A stretch of 64,000 nucleotides of DNA. Source: Whitmania pigra (Eukaryota; Annelida; Clitellata; Hirudinida; Haemopidae). Location of the stretch: the NCBI GenBank assembly GCA_021613335.1, contig JAJTWR010000473.1, positions 765,001-829,000 of the forward strand, given 5' to 3'. Both the position numbers and the translations under genes were made by a program. Shown piece after piece: positions 50,601 through 63,791 of the stretch. Position 1 is the first letter of the stretch, and the number at the start of each line of letters is the position of its first letter. Under the pieces are notes generated by a model that saw only the letters and a list, made by a program, of their open reading frames with translations, had not been told where the DNA came from and searched no databases.

Positions 50601-53600
50601 GTGATGATGACGACGACGACGATGATTAAACACTACGATGGCGATTTATGGTGAATGATGATGACAAAGATGACGATGATGATTATGATGACAACAAATC
50701 CTACCCAGAATGGTGAGCAGACACGCCCCGATGATCATGACGAACGCCTGCAAGGTGTCAGTGTATATGACGGCTGCCAGGCCACCTGTCGAATAAAGTA
50801 AAAAATCAGAAACAACAATAATATTTTGATAATTTCGATAATAATGAATTGCAACTATGCCATCATCATCATCGTCGTCGTCGTCATCATCACCATCATC
50901 ATCACCACCACCACCATCATCATCACCAACCGGTTATGGTGGTCAGGGCGGTCAACCCGAGGAGTATGAGTACTGCCAGGTAAAGGTTCCAGTTGAGAGC
51001 TTGTTGGATGAAGAGAGCTCCTGAATATAAATTAACCTATAAAACCATCAAGCAAAGTGGGTGTTAATATCCTTCGTCATGATGATGATCATTCGGTTCG
51101 TTTCAATCGACATTCTTCATTTCATTTCATTTTGATCGATCGTCGAACGAGTTACTGAAGTTATATCGTCGTAATTAATTGAAGTAATTAAAGTTATATT
51201 TATTTAATTGATTATTTATTTACTTATTTAATGGATGTTGCATAATGAAGATGATTTATTAAATGTATAAGGTGGTCGACGTAGCTTATATTATTATTAT
51301 TATTATTATTTATACGTTTCAACGACCAGTAAGTGCGAACTTTAAAAGTTCCATTGAAGTGAGAGTAAAAAATAAGAACATAAAAAAATAAAAGTCTAAA
51401 ACACTGCAAAATTCTCCAAAAAATATTCATGATTTTATCACTAAATTAAAGAAAATGTGTAGACAACAACGATCCCTTAACAATGGCGCTAGAGTTATGA
51501 ATTAAGCATCCAGACAGATAGAATTTCCTGTCCGTATCCTATGAGTGTGATTTTTAGACACAAAAATTAATAAGTGGTTAATTTATTAATTTTATCTAAC
51601 TTATTATTAGTATTAATGTTATCGTATAACTGATTATCGTAACGAGTTGGCTGGGTCGTCACATAATTTTATTTTGTTTGTCTTTTATCTGGCTACGTTT
51701 CTAAATGCACTTATCCATCAATAGAGTGATACTTATTGAACCATCAATAATTAAAATAATTTCATTAATAATTAATGTTATTATTATTGTTCTTGTTATT
51801 ATTATTAATTCCATGAATTAATTACTATTATTCATTATCTTTTAATCGGTTTATTCCACGGTAGAGTGCAGTTAAATGCAGGAACGAATCTGACCGATAT
51901 TTTGGTGAAGATGTACAACACGAGGGAGAGAGTGGCCAGGTAGATTCTGATGCGTTCACCTCCGAACCTCTTCTTTATATATTCAGGTAAGGTGCACACC
52001 TACGATGGGGAATGGATGAATGAATGAATGAATGAATGAATGAATGAATGAATGAATGAATGAAGTGATGGATAAAAAGGTGAATGGATGTATGGAAGGA
52101 CAGAAGGAAATGACTAAAACCCCAATTGTGACAAGACATTAGCTGAAAAGGTGTGAAAGAATATTTGATTGATCAATTACACACCACTGGGCCCTCATTA
52201 ACTATTCAAAGCTTAATCAACATGCTAATGAGCGAATACATCAGCTGCATCAGCAGCATCGGCCTCAGAAGCAGACGACGAAAGCAAAATTGCCAGACGA
52301 TTCGAAAGGGGATAAATATAGATGGAGGATGTTTATAAATAGACAACTTAGCATCATAACCGCCTTATTGCCGGTCTGTGGTTTTTTATTTACAAAGAAT
52401 GAGAGCCTTGATAATAACAATAAAATGAAAATCAGTCATCTGGAATGAAATGATGACATTTAAGACGTGCCACTGTCTTGATGGTGACTAATGGGTGCAT
52501 GCATGCCTGGATGGATGAGTGAATTAGTTAATGGATGAATTAATTGTGGATTAATTAAAATCATGAGCTTGACCATGATGATGATGATGATGATGATGAC
52601 GATGACGATGATGATGATGACATGATAATGATGACTCACCCCACTGGCTATGTAGACAGGCAGGAAGACCCAGCCAAGTAATTGCAATAAGATGCAAGCC
52701 TGAAAAAAAATGCAGGACAGTCAGCATCATCATCACCATCACCGTCGCCAACGCCATTATCATCACCAACATCATCATCACCACCACCACCATCATCATC
52801 ATCATCTCCATCAGTAATGCCACCGTTATAATCCAACTCCATTAATATAAGATATTGCCATCCAATGCTGTCACCCTGTCACAGGTCGTCTTTACTTCAT
52901 TGTCATCAGGTGCCATCATGACTAGCCGATAGAAGAAGGAGGTAGAACTCACAACTCAGTGATCCCGAACCAAATTATTACTCAGTTAGTCTTAGTACTT
53001 AGCACTTTCAATCTTTTGTACTTTCAAAATTAATCATCATCAGCATCATCAGCAGCATCATCATCACAACCATCACCACTACTGTCATCATCATCACCAC
53101 CACCATACCATCTTCATCATCATCATCATCATCATCATCGTGAAGAGAAAAATTGTTTTGTGGATACGAGATATGGCATTTTTAAAAATTCTATCTCATG
53201 CCAACGTTACCTACATTCAGTTCGAACGCTCCAACCGCAACTCCCGAAGCTGCCCCAGATCCGGCCAGACCTATGAAATGCTCGCTGCCAATGTTACTGG
53301 CAAATAGGGATGCACCGACCTAAAAAGAAGAATTCCGATTGGTCAGAAATGCAAATATTAATTATCGATACTTGTAGTTTGTTTTCTTGTTTTATATTTC
53401 TGTTTGTTTTTGTTTTTCTCGACAGACGAAGACACAAACTTACAGGCAGCCAGGTCATAAATCTCCCAGCCAGAAAGTATCCATTTACTGTATTTCTCCT
53501 ACTCCTGAGCATGGCCTGGAGATAACGTAATTATCATAATTAATTAATTTATGAATTATCACTGAAATAATCATTTAATTTTATTATTATTATTGCTGAT

Positions 53601-55005
53601 AATGTTATTATCATTGCTGATTCATAGACCTAACAATAGAAAAGTTAACCCTATAATTATACATTTTATCATCGCTGATAATAACATTATCATTGCTGAT
53701 TCATAGAGACATAACAATAGAAACATTAACACTATAATCATACATTTTATCAACTTGAGTAAGTATAGACTGCTCATTATCATCAAGTCGTCTGTTTACT
53801 AATGACGTCACACCTCAACCACCAATCAAAGAGAAGTGGGAAATATTCAGGTCATAGCAGACCAATCGCTCAATCCTATACATACTAATTTGCATACTGA
53901 CCTAGATTTTAGAAAGGGGGCAGACAGGTTAGCAATCTGTTACATTACTAATCGAAACAACTTCCTATTTGAAAGCAGACGATTTCAACAAATATTCATC
54001 CTCCATTTTGAAAACATTTCGCTGTTTTGAGAACTTATTAATGTGAATATTTTATTTTAAAGTTTATTACTAAAATAATTACACTGAATTAGTAATTTAC
54101 TACATCCTCTTTGCTTTATTGCAATTTTATTAGAGATTTTATTAGAAAAGCATTCTGTGAATCTAAAGTGATGCAAATAAATAAAATGTATTTTGCAAGA
54201 AACTGTGGAGAAATGATTAATAACCATGGAGACGATAACATTGCCAAAATACAATTAGAATATCAACTTCTGCAATTGCAATCACGATTAACATCATCAT
54301 TTCACAATGCAAAACCATACCAAACAGCAGCACAAAAAAGATAAATTACTTAAATATTATTAATATTATTATTATTATTATTATTACTATTATTATTATA
54401 ATTATTATAACTATTACTATTATTATTATTATAACATCGTTACAAACAATAAATAACAAATGACGTTAACCAGCCATAATAATGTTGTTATAATTTATCA
54501 GGGCAATTGTAATTGCTCAACCATAGAAAGCAGAGATAGCAGATAAGGCAGCTTCAGCTTGGGGTGGAATAAGCAAAGTCTGACCAAAGTACAGTTCATA
54601 AAACTAGGCCAGCTGTTGCTCCATTTGAATCATCTCATGAGAAATGGTAAATATTGTCAAACATGATTGATTCGATATCATTTCGTAACTAAGTAATAAT
54701 AACTAGTATAAATTCATTTACGCATTGAATTCGAATAGCCGGCCTCATAACCTAACTTAACGAAATTTTGCTAATCTAGTGACGCAACCCAGCCGATCAT
54801 GACGTAATATGATATAACATGATCCTAAAGCGTTGCTAATGCAATCGTTCTAGAAATTTCGATAGAATATAAAAGATATTCTTTAAATCCTTCAAATGCA
54901 TTTGCAAATTCGAGAGAAACTCACATATAAACCGACTCCAATCACAGCCACAAAGTAGAAGCCAATGGCCACAAAATCCCACAAAGTCAGCCTTTGACCG
55001 GTCAT
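47335..55005 (-). CDS. SLC5A-type Na+/solute cotransporter (SGLT/SMIT clade)
   Basis: Exons (minus): 55005-54925, 53515-53444, 53319-53215, 52699-52640, 51999-51895, 51020-50931, 50785-50705, 50564-50185, 50025-49890, 49619-49512, 49120-48970, 48875-48707, 48628-48413, 48244-47935, 47609-47335. About 784 residues, against about 660-680 for SGLTs. Signatures: [51 protein letters not shown] then [49 protein letters not shown]. Compared with SGLT1, the His of SEHF, Glu of FELN, Tyr-Trp of WYWC and Gln of PIVQ are kept. A Ser-rich loop with several Asn-glycosylation sites (50300-50480) and a 90-residue cytosolic insert (47935-48200) add length. A 3n+1-base microexon is missing between 51895 and 51020. 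Substrate (sugar or inositol) not determinable. Confidence 0.93.
47637..47698. repeat. (ATT)n run beside the last SLC5A exon
   Basis: About 60 bases of ATT in the last intron, 30 bases upstream (gene sense) of the acceptor at 47610. Confidence 0.9.
49792..49889 (-). repeat. 19-bp minisatellite iterating an SLC5A donor
   Basis: Five 19-base units (AACCGATATGAATATTCAG on plus), starting at 49792, 49811, 49830, 49849 and 49868, abut the exon ending at 49890. On the sense strand the real donor reads G/GTTCTGAATAT, and the same GGTTCTGAATAT or GGTTATGAATAT recurs in each unit. Confidence 0.9.
52012..52063. repeat. (GAAT)n run next to an SLC5A acceptor
   Basis: About 12 units of GAAT lie about 13 bases upstream (gene sense) of the acceptor of exon 51999-51895. 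Confidence 0.95.
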
Positions 55006-55318
55006 TCTCAAGAAATATTTGAGATTTAAACAACTTCAGATGAGATTCGCAAGATCAACAAAAAATACAAAATCCTCAGAGTTTAGAGTTCCAATGTATT
55101 ACAGCTCAAACGATTCAGTGGAAACAGTCGAAAACTAATACAGATGACGACCTTTCCAAGAGTATTTTCAGACACTTTCACTGCTTTCTAAAATGACAAT
55201 TAATACTGACTAAACGAATGTTCGAATGTGAGATTTAAAACGCAATCTTCTATTATAATATCAGCCGCTGTCTGTGCCGCACTAAGTCGTATGCGTTGAA
55301 ACGGCCCCCTTTTGCTTC

Positions 55319-55326
55319 TATTTATA
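55319..55326 (-). promoter_or_regulatory. TATA box of the SLC5A gene
   Basis: The minus strand reads CTATAAATAG, a consensus TATA box, about 315 bases upstream of the ATG at 55005. It predicts a start near 55290, in CpG-containing sequence. Confidence 0.6.
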
Positions 55327-55329
55327 GCG

Positions 55330-57260
55330 ATCGTTACGGAAAATTTTCAATTTTAACGCGGTTTCCTAAGCCTATTAAGATCGAATTGGCAGCGTTGCCT
55401 AAAACAATTTAAAGATAGTTAGTATTCGAAAAGGATTCGGTGCAAGACAGTTAAATAAAATACTGATTAAGATGGGTTTAAGACATTTAAACCAGCTCCA
55501 TGCCGACTAGCAATAAATGCGGAGACGAGTAAAAGTAAGCAAACTATTGAATGCTCGCGGTATAAATTTTTTTTTGCACCTACTTTAAATGTCGCTTTTA
55601 AATTTCAATTACAAATTTAATTGTTTCATGTTTTTAAATTAAATTAATTATTAAAAAACGCCTCTAGGATATTATTCCAGGATGTCATTACTTAATTTGA
55701 GGAGCAGAATTTCCTGCCAGCGAAATGGATATTTATCTCCGATTAATTCTAAAAATTATTTTACATTTGTAGTTTGGAATGAACTGAATTCCAAAAATAA
55801 ATTGTCAGCTATTGAGCTTTTTAGTTATTACAAGACACAATTCGTAATTAAAGAGAGAGTTAAATCAGCTTCATCAGTTTGTTAAGAAATCCTTTTATAA
55901 GTCCTTAAATGATGTCGGAGAATGAATCAAGTCGATAAATCATTGGAACATGCAATGGTTTGATGAGAATTAGGCTGCATAGCAAACATTCCGTAAAAAT
56001 TAATTTGATGCACTTATTTTAAAGCGATAAATTTACAATTTTCCCAGAAATTAATTCGCAACCATTAGTGATGATGTTTAAAAAAAACTGTAACTCTAGA
56101 AAATTCACTGCATAACGTTAATGAGGCCATATAGCGCGATATGCAAATGTGATGGGACCGCCCACAAAACCAGCTTGGTGCTTGAGTAGCCTTGGTTGAG
56201 AGTCAAGCTCTCCCCCAGTTTGAGCCCATTCATAGCTTTCGAAATCGATAAGCAACGATGCATTTCTGCAGAAGAAACAAAATGTAAGAATAAGATGTCA
56301 GGTAAGAAAATGGGTCAACATCTAAATTTAAATTTAACCATATTTCCGAACAGATGAGTAATTAATTAAGCAGACATAATAAATTCATATAGTTAATAAT
56401 ATCTAATCTCTTGAACTTTAACAAATACCTCAAAATTTAAACATTAGACAAATATTTTATACAAATTGTTGTTAAAAATTCGAGATAATACTGGATCATA
56501 CTGTTGGAACCAGTTTTAACTTGCAGTCATTTGTCTCTGACAAACAAGGTAGTACTAATAATAGAGATTTCCTTTATCGAATAATTCACTTAATCCCTTA
56601 GATTAGGATGATCTCAGTTTGGCTTGTATTAAAAAGATAGACATCTATATATTGTTGACACTTGATATAAAAGCTATGGTTCTGTCAGATTTTATGCACT
56701 CTGGAAAACAATGACAAATTAATTCTCTACCATTTTTCAAATTGAGTCATGCTCTACGGAGAACCTGTGTCGTATTTTTGACACTTGACACTTGGCAACG
56801 ACGACAACGAAGCCGGAACGATATTTCGGTTGATCTCAGGAGAATCTCATCAAGCATGTCTAAAGCCTTCCCAAAGTAAACCGCCATCCTTTTTTTAAAC
56901 TCCCATTCATAAAAGTTCCCCTTTCCGAGTTCTTTTATTTTTGCACGACCAAAGTAAAGTGCACTAAACTATTTTACGATCATAAAATATAAAATAAAAG
57001 TTTATAAGAGTAAACGTATCTTTTTGCTCTCCCGAGGTTATGTAATGTGCACGAATGATGTTTTATTAGCCCCTTGGCATACCAAGCTTATGAGTAGGGG
57101 TCTTATTCGCTGAACAAGGGTAATAGACTAACAGGGTAAACTTTTTTTATTTAGATATGTTATCTTCCTGCTGCTCCTGTTCTTGAATAGGGATGCATAA
57201 ACCCTTCACTTTGAAAAAATTCTTGTCTGACAGCTGCAAAAGAAAGAAGATTTAAATGCA
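55330..57260. other. Intergenic, no gene seen
   Basis: Apart from the possible LINE remnant, AT-rich DNA. ATGTCAG followed by GTAAGA near 56295, and ATGTCTAAAGCCTTCCCAAA followed by GTAAAC near 56856, look like short first exons but cannot be joined to anything. Confidence 0.4.
55682..55885 (+). mobile_element. Possible LINE reverse-transcriptase C-terminal remnant
   Basis: A 67-codon frame contains NYFTFVVWNELN followed by KLSAIELFSYYKTQF, resembling the conserved end of non-LTR reverse transcriptase open reading frames (a VWNxLP-like motif, then a SLxxFKxxLK-like motif). No upstream polymerase domain is present. Weak but specific resemblance. Confidence 0.35.
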
Positions 57261-57270
57261 TCTCTTAAAC

Positions 57271-57271
57271 C

Positions 57272-57347
<76 letters not shown>

Positions 57348-57368
57348 TAATAATAATAATAATAATAA

Positions 57369-57426
<58 letters not shown>

Positions 57427-57428
57427 CC

Positions 57429-57463
<35 letters not shown>

Positions 57464-57467
57464 CTAC

Positions 57468-57522
<55 letters not shown>

Positions 57523-57523
57523 C

Positions 57524-57558
<35 letters not shown>

Positions 57559-57603
57559 CTAATAATAATAATAATAATAATAATAATTAATAATAATAAT
57601 AAT

Positions 57604-57684
<81 letters not shown>
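57271..57684. repeat. (AAT)n array, about 410 bp
   Basis: AAT with occasional AATACT, AATCCT and AATTAAT interruptions, ending in an A-run. Confidence 0.95.
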
Positions 57685-57685
<1 letters not shown>

Positions 57686-57699
57686 TAAAAAAAAAAAAT

Positions 57700-59399
57700 A
57701 ATAATCATCATTATCAATGATAATTTATATTTTGTCTTATTTTCAAATGATCACTAGATTGAGCTTAAGTCAATTATTAAGTGTGACCGAATATAGGTCG
57801 CTTTCCATAGTTTTGGCATTTCCTATATATTTGCGGCATTGGGGGGACCATCCAAAGGATTGAGAGAACCTTGATGCTCTGTGAAAAAGTATAAAGTATT
57901 TGAAATAACAAGATAAAAAAGCATTTTTCATCAGATGGTAAGTCTAATGAACAAAACAAGTCAGATTATTAACTCTCCGTAGGTTTCTTAGTAAGGGTTA
58001 TCCTTTTTATGAAAATGATTTCCTTTTAAAAAATAAATTACAAGTTTTGTTTATTCATAAGTAAAAAGGATTCATCTTTTTCCTCTATGTCTTTTTATAT
58101 AAATGAAGGCCCACTTTTGTCCAAATGCTTTGCTGCATAAATCTTTTGAATCGTATTAGACACTCGCAATTAATTTATTAGTTACAGAAACGATATATCA
58201 GACCGAAAGCCCTGGTTGTATACATGATTCTAAGAATGTTAAAGGAAAGAGATTCAACTGAATTGCAAGATGCTTCAAACTAAAACTAAATTTAAAAATA
58301 TGTTTTGGTAATATCATAAAATAATGTGGACAGTTTCTCTGCTTAATATTAAAGCTCGATAGACATTACGGGAACAATTGGCCACCATATTTCGTCTAAA
58401 TCATAATTCTTTGTTTTTTTGTTGCATTCATCTTTATGGTCTCTAAAAATTAAATAAAGCTTATTATTTTGGTATTAAACAGTCATTAGAATATACTAAA
58501 TCAAGTAAATATATTTTATTTCATTACCTCCGGAACGAACTAAATAAATTTTGGCAGCTCGATTCTAAACTTACCCCTTGCCAAAAACGTAATGAGATAA
58601 TTTGATTTGTTATTTCTAATACATAATTTTAATAAAGGATTTTAAAATAAACATTTACATTCCTTTTCATTAGCGATTTTCAAATGATATCAGATTTTGA
58701 TGCTACGCACGAAGTCATCAGAAGAGTAAATTATTTCAACGATTACGAAGTAATTACGACCACTTTTAAATTCAAGTAGAAATCATTTAAAATTAATTTA
58801 AAAATAGATGACAAGCTTATAGACATTTAGGCTGTTCCAGGGAAAACCCTCGCTCAACCAGATGAGGTGACTTTTTTTGCTTCTCACCAACAGGGCAACA
58901 GTTTATCGGGGCGGCATTTGCTCGAGGAACAGGGATTTGGGGGGCAATGGCTTCCCTCGAACTTTAGACGCAAAGAAAGAGATCATCTCATGTTGTGAGA
59001 GAGTTTGAATAGCTCTAAAGAATAAATCTGCTTGACCTGGGCTTTCAAAATGCTAAAAAATAAGCCCCCAAAGCCACATAAGCAGTTGATTGTTTAAACA
59101 AAAGCACAAATGCATTATAATTGACCAGAATAAAGTTTTTAATGAATTAAGCTATGAATTATTAAACAACAAATTTATTTAAAAATTAAATGTTTGTTTT
59201 TTTTTTAAATATCGTCGTTATGTGGAGATTTATCGTTTTAAATTAAAAAGGAAATTGTTCTTACTCGCCAAAACTCCTGCATTCTTACTTGTTGATAAAC
59301 AGAAAACACCCAAAAGGCTTCTGGGCGTTTGCGTCGCCGTTAAAAAGCCGACTCCAGAGACTGTAATCCTGTTTACTTTTAAAAACTAAACATTTTAAA
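57700..59399. other. Upstream region of the PP2C gene
   Basis: No coding exon. GC rises just before the ATG (59310-59370), the likely promoter and leader. Confidence 0.45.
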
Positions 59400-61768
59400 A
59401 TGACCGAAAAATTAAGAGCTCTTCTAAAGAAAACATTTGTGGACACCGATATCAAGAAAGAAGCTCTGAACGTTCAGGAAACGAACATACGACATGCCGT
59501 AGCTGCCAACACCGTCTTCGACCATCCATCCAAGTGGCTTCTTGATGAAGAACTCGAGAACCAGTGCATCGATTGGGTGTATCAGTTTCTGATGTCGAAG
59601 TAAGGATTTTGTTGACATTTTTCTGATGCGCTTTACAATTTTAGTTTTACATCTTTATTTAGCTAGGACTTTAATTTTGTTTAGTTTAATATATTGCCGG
59701 TATATGTTTTGAGCTTTGAAAATTTATCATCTAGCCAACAGGATGCAATAAAGATTTGTTGGAATCTTCAATCAGAATTCATGAATGCTAATCACAACTT
59801 ATTATTAATTGTTAACTATTAATTAACAGTACATGATAGAGTCTGAATGTTGATTATTAAATCATTTTTTCAAAGAAGCCTTGAAGTTGTAAGGATCCAT
59901 AAATGAATGATTATATTTTTCCTTATTGTTTTGCTCCACATGCTCAAAATCTGAGTCTTTCCTTTTGCCTGCCATTGTCTGTCACCATGCAAAACTTAAA
60001 CATTTCTTGTGGTTGACACTCTGTTCTGGATGATTTGATGAGGATAGTGTTTTTGGGAATTGATTTTTGATTTTTGTGTGAATTAATGAAATAAGGAATA
60101 AATTAAACTGAAATGATGGTGAGACCAAATAAAAGTCTCTGATGACTTTGGATCCTGGAATGCCATTTTCACTGGAATGAGAATTCATTATGAACATATT
60201 TTCAAGAGTTTTGGTTAAAATATTAATTTTTAAAATATAAAATTTTATGGTTGAATGTCATTTTACTATGTTCCTAACAAAATTATCAAATGATTTAGAA
60301 GGTCCAATGAATTCAAATATTCAAATGAATCTTAAAATTTAATGTTACAAGTCTTCTCAAGTATTTTTCTCCTAGAATTTAGTTGGTGGCCTTGAGAGCA
60401 TTAAGTGCAAAATATCAGCATTTGATTTGATTTTTTTAAAAATTAAATTTTTTATTTAAAAGCAAATTTCAGTCTTGACTTCTGATGTAAGGGCATCTTC
60501 ATTAATATTTTTTTAAAACTGTTTATTGAATAATTTAAAATAAAAAATTTTGAAAATTCTTTTTTTTTAGCAAATTGTTTCTAAGATTAAATTAAGGTTT
60601 TATTCAATTATATTATATTTAAAATTTTTTGAATTAATTTCTGAATTGCACTTTTTGATTTGCTTGATAATTTTGACTTCCCATTTCAATACTTAATCAA
60701 TATTTTTTTATTTTCATCTCCTTTATATTAAATCATCATTATTTTATTTATTTAAATTATTACATCATCATTATTTTATTTATTTAAATTATTAACTCAT
60801 CTGTATTTTAATTATTTAAATTGTGGCTTTTAAGAACGGAGCATTAAAAACTGAGAAATTGAAAATAAATTTAGTCGTTTAATAATAAATGGAACGTCAA
60901 TGCCTGAGCGTGATGATCTGATGTTTCGTCTAAAATGCTTTTTGTTCAAACCAAAGGCGTTTAGTATGCAAACGATTAATTGCTCATTTAAATAATTATT
61001 AGACGAGAAATGAATTTAAATGCTCTTCATTGCATGGTTAGGTTGCTAATGATGACAGGCCTCTGGTTGAATTGCCTCTGATGCTGCGAAATAAATGGCG
61101 CTTTATAAATTAAGTATTATTATTAATATTATTAATTTGTGGTATAATTTGAGTCTAACTTTCTTGGGGAAATAGGACTGATGGATTGATGTTGCTTTGA
61201 ATTGCTACTATTGTTAGTTATCATCATCATCATCATTATCACCGTCATCATCATCATCATCACGATTATCATTGTCAAAGCTTTTAGTTGTTGCCCACGA
61301 CATCGTGCGATTGCTCTTCTTAAGAATTCTAAATGTCGTCATTCCTCGAGTGCATTTCAATGCAGTGACACTTGAATCATGCATGGGAAGACTGACTTAA
61401 TATGTTTTATATCTTTTGTCTAACTACGTATCTAGATGTCCATATATATCTATTATTAGTGGAATTATCTACAATCATGATTGTTGAAAGTCACCATCTT
61501 TGTAGTCCTTACCATCATCATCGTCTCCATCACAATCGCCATTACAATCATCATCATCGTCATCATCATCACAATCATCATCATCATCATCATCGTGGTT
61601 GAGAAAGCTTCAAGTTGAAGTTAAAAGCACTGATGAAAGTCAAAGTGCCTCAGAGGAAGTTAAGACTTTCTGAAGACTTGATTATTATTATTATTATTAT
61701 TATTATTGTTGTTGTTGTTGTTGTTGTTGTCGTTGTCATTGTCATTGTCATTGTCACTGTCATTGTCA

Positions 61769-61812
<44 letters not shown>

Positions 61813-63791
61813 GTTGTTGATTATTGTTGATTATTATTATAATTGTTATTGTATTAGTAAATTATTATTTTTATTTTATCAGTTAATTATTTTTATCAGT
61901 ATTAGTATCTTATTCATAAATGAACCTATCATCATCATCATCATCATCATCATTATAATAGTTATTATTATTTCTACTTATTTTTAAGAAACTAATTATA
62001 ACCCTGGACTTAGTAATTATTTTTTCCTCTTTAAATTTCTCCATCTTTTCATTCGTCTGACTTCTGCTTCGCCAATGACAAACCAAAGAGTTACTTTGCT
62101 GGTCTTTCACTATCACCTGGACGTAATTTAACGTAATTGTTAATTAATGATTGTTAAATAACGTTAATTATAACAATTTTAACGTAATTGTTAATTAATG
62201 ATTGTTAAATAACGTTAATTATAACAATTTTAAAGTAATTGTTAATTAATGTTAAAATTAAGACAATATAAGTGGAATGAATTCAAAGGCAAGATTCCAT
62301 TTGATTCACATCTCGATGAATGGAAATGCTTCAATGGTGGTGATGATCAATATTATATTACGTTATATTATATTATATTTTATTATATTCATTATATTAA
62401 AAAAATTAGATTAACAGGAGAAAATTAAAGTAAAAAATTAAATCAATGAGATTGCATTAATATAAATATCAGCACTAACAAGCAGCATAATAACATAATA
62501 ATTGAAATCAACTCATTAAATATTATAATTATGAAGTTTATAACAATAATAATAACCATCATAATCGTGAACAACCACAACCCATTTGGACCTACCATCA
62601 TTTGGGTGCATGTCAGTACAGTTGCCACCTCCTTTCCACTGGAAATGTCGACAAAGTGCATTGCATCGCAGTAGGTCGGAGAAATTATGAAATGAACAAA
62701 AATGATCGGAATCAGCCGAGGAAATTAAATAAAATTTAGAACTCGAGCACTTTCAAATTGTGATGAGTCACTGGAATAATTAACAATTAGTAATTGCGTT
62801 AATAAATAATAACATTTATAATAAGAAAAAATTAATCAACGCCAGCAGATGTTAACTATTATGACTATTGTAATTATTTATTACTACCATTATAGAATGC
62901 CTATTTATAACCAGGGAATTTCCAGAGAGATGGGCTGCCAAGTTGTCCAACATGACAAAGATCAGGGTCTTCGCTGATGCCAAACAGCTGGACAAGCTGA
63001 AGGCTTGCCAGGGAGGAGGAGCCAACAGTAATTAACATATTATCATTAACATAATTTTATTCGTTAATAATATTCTAGTAAGGATTATTTCTCGTTGGTA
63101 TGCAGCCTCATCTTTCCGATGATCAAACTGCCGAGTGACTTTGTAATTTCTAATTAGCATGGCAATAATAATAATAATAATATTACTATTAAAAATAATA
63201 GTAATAATTTTTTCATAATTGAGAGGAACTAATAATAATAAAATAATTGATATAATAGTTATTATCATCATCACTATCTCAGAAGGCATAGCCACAGATC
63301 AGTTGGAAAGCTACTTGGCCGACGTCCTCCAAAACCTCGGCAGGGAACTCCATTCGAATGATTTCTGGCGGGAGGAAGCAAACGACTGCAGACTGGTAAA
63401 AGGTGGGTGGTGATGATGATGATGGTAATGGTTTTATGCAGGTATTGATGATGATGATGGCTAAGCTTGTGTCGGTAATGATGACTAAGATTATGTTGGT
63501 GTCAATGACGGTGACATGGTTTCGTGATGTCAGTGATGATGATGATAAAATTGTAAAATACCGAGAATTACAATTCCAACCTGCATGCTCACTCCTAGTG
63601 ATTGAAATCTCAAAATTTCCTGATTGTCATCATTGGCCAAAGTTATTTATTACGAGAGTTTAGTACATTAATCGCTATAATTATAATTACCTATTGCAGA
63701 CGTCTCGGTTCACGCCATAAAGAACACACGGAGAAAGATGGAGGATAAACACGTTGTGCTGAGGCACTATTCCGATTTGTTTGACCTTCCT
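59400..63791 (+). CDS. PPM1F: PPM1E/F-type PP2C phosphatase, 5' part
   Basis: Exons 59400-59599, 62915-63027, 63283-63402 and 63700-63791 join in frame to 175 residues; the gene continues beyond the window. PPM1F (POPX2) and PPM1E are metal-dependent Ser/Thr phosphatases that dephosphorylate PAK and CaM kinases. Residues 1-143 are the N-terminal helical extension (KWLLDEELENQCIDWVYQFL, FPERWAAKLSNM). The catalytic domain begins at about 146 with VHAIKNTRRKMEDKHV, including PP2C motif 1 (R-KMED-H), whose Asp binds metal. YSDLFDLP matches the PPM1F/E continuation. The DG metal-binding motif lies outside. PPM1E and PPM1F cannot be told apart from this part. Intron 1 is 3.3 kb. Confidence 0.9.
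61085..61135 (+). mobile_element. SINE 3' tail fragment
   Basis: GGCGCTTTATAAAT at 61097-61110 followed by TAAG and an ATT-rich run; same tail as the minus-strand fragment at 44465-44530. It lies in PPM1F intron 1. Confidence 0.55.
61500..61985 (+). repeat. Mixed ATC, ATT, GTT and GTCATT simple repeats
   Basis: Several short arrays of different trinucleotide and hexanucleotide units follow each other in PPM1F intron 1, with a GTCATT block near 61730-61770. Confidence 0.9.
62131..62262 (+). repeat. 51-bp tandem repeat
   Basis: 62131-62181 and 62182-62232 are identical by eye; a partial third copy runs to about 62262. Each unit is rich in TTAAT/ATTAA palindromes. It lies in PPM1F intron 1. 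Confidence 0.92.

Noticed and set aside
51325..51340. Candidate 16-base SLC5A microexon (minus) coding FALTG
   Set aside because: Length fits, but the residues do not match the conserved V-D-aromatic-S-G pattern and the donor is poor.
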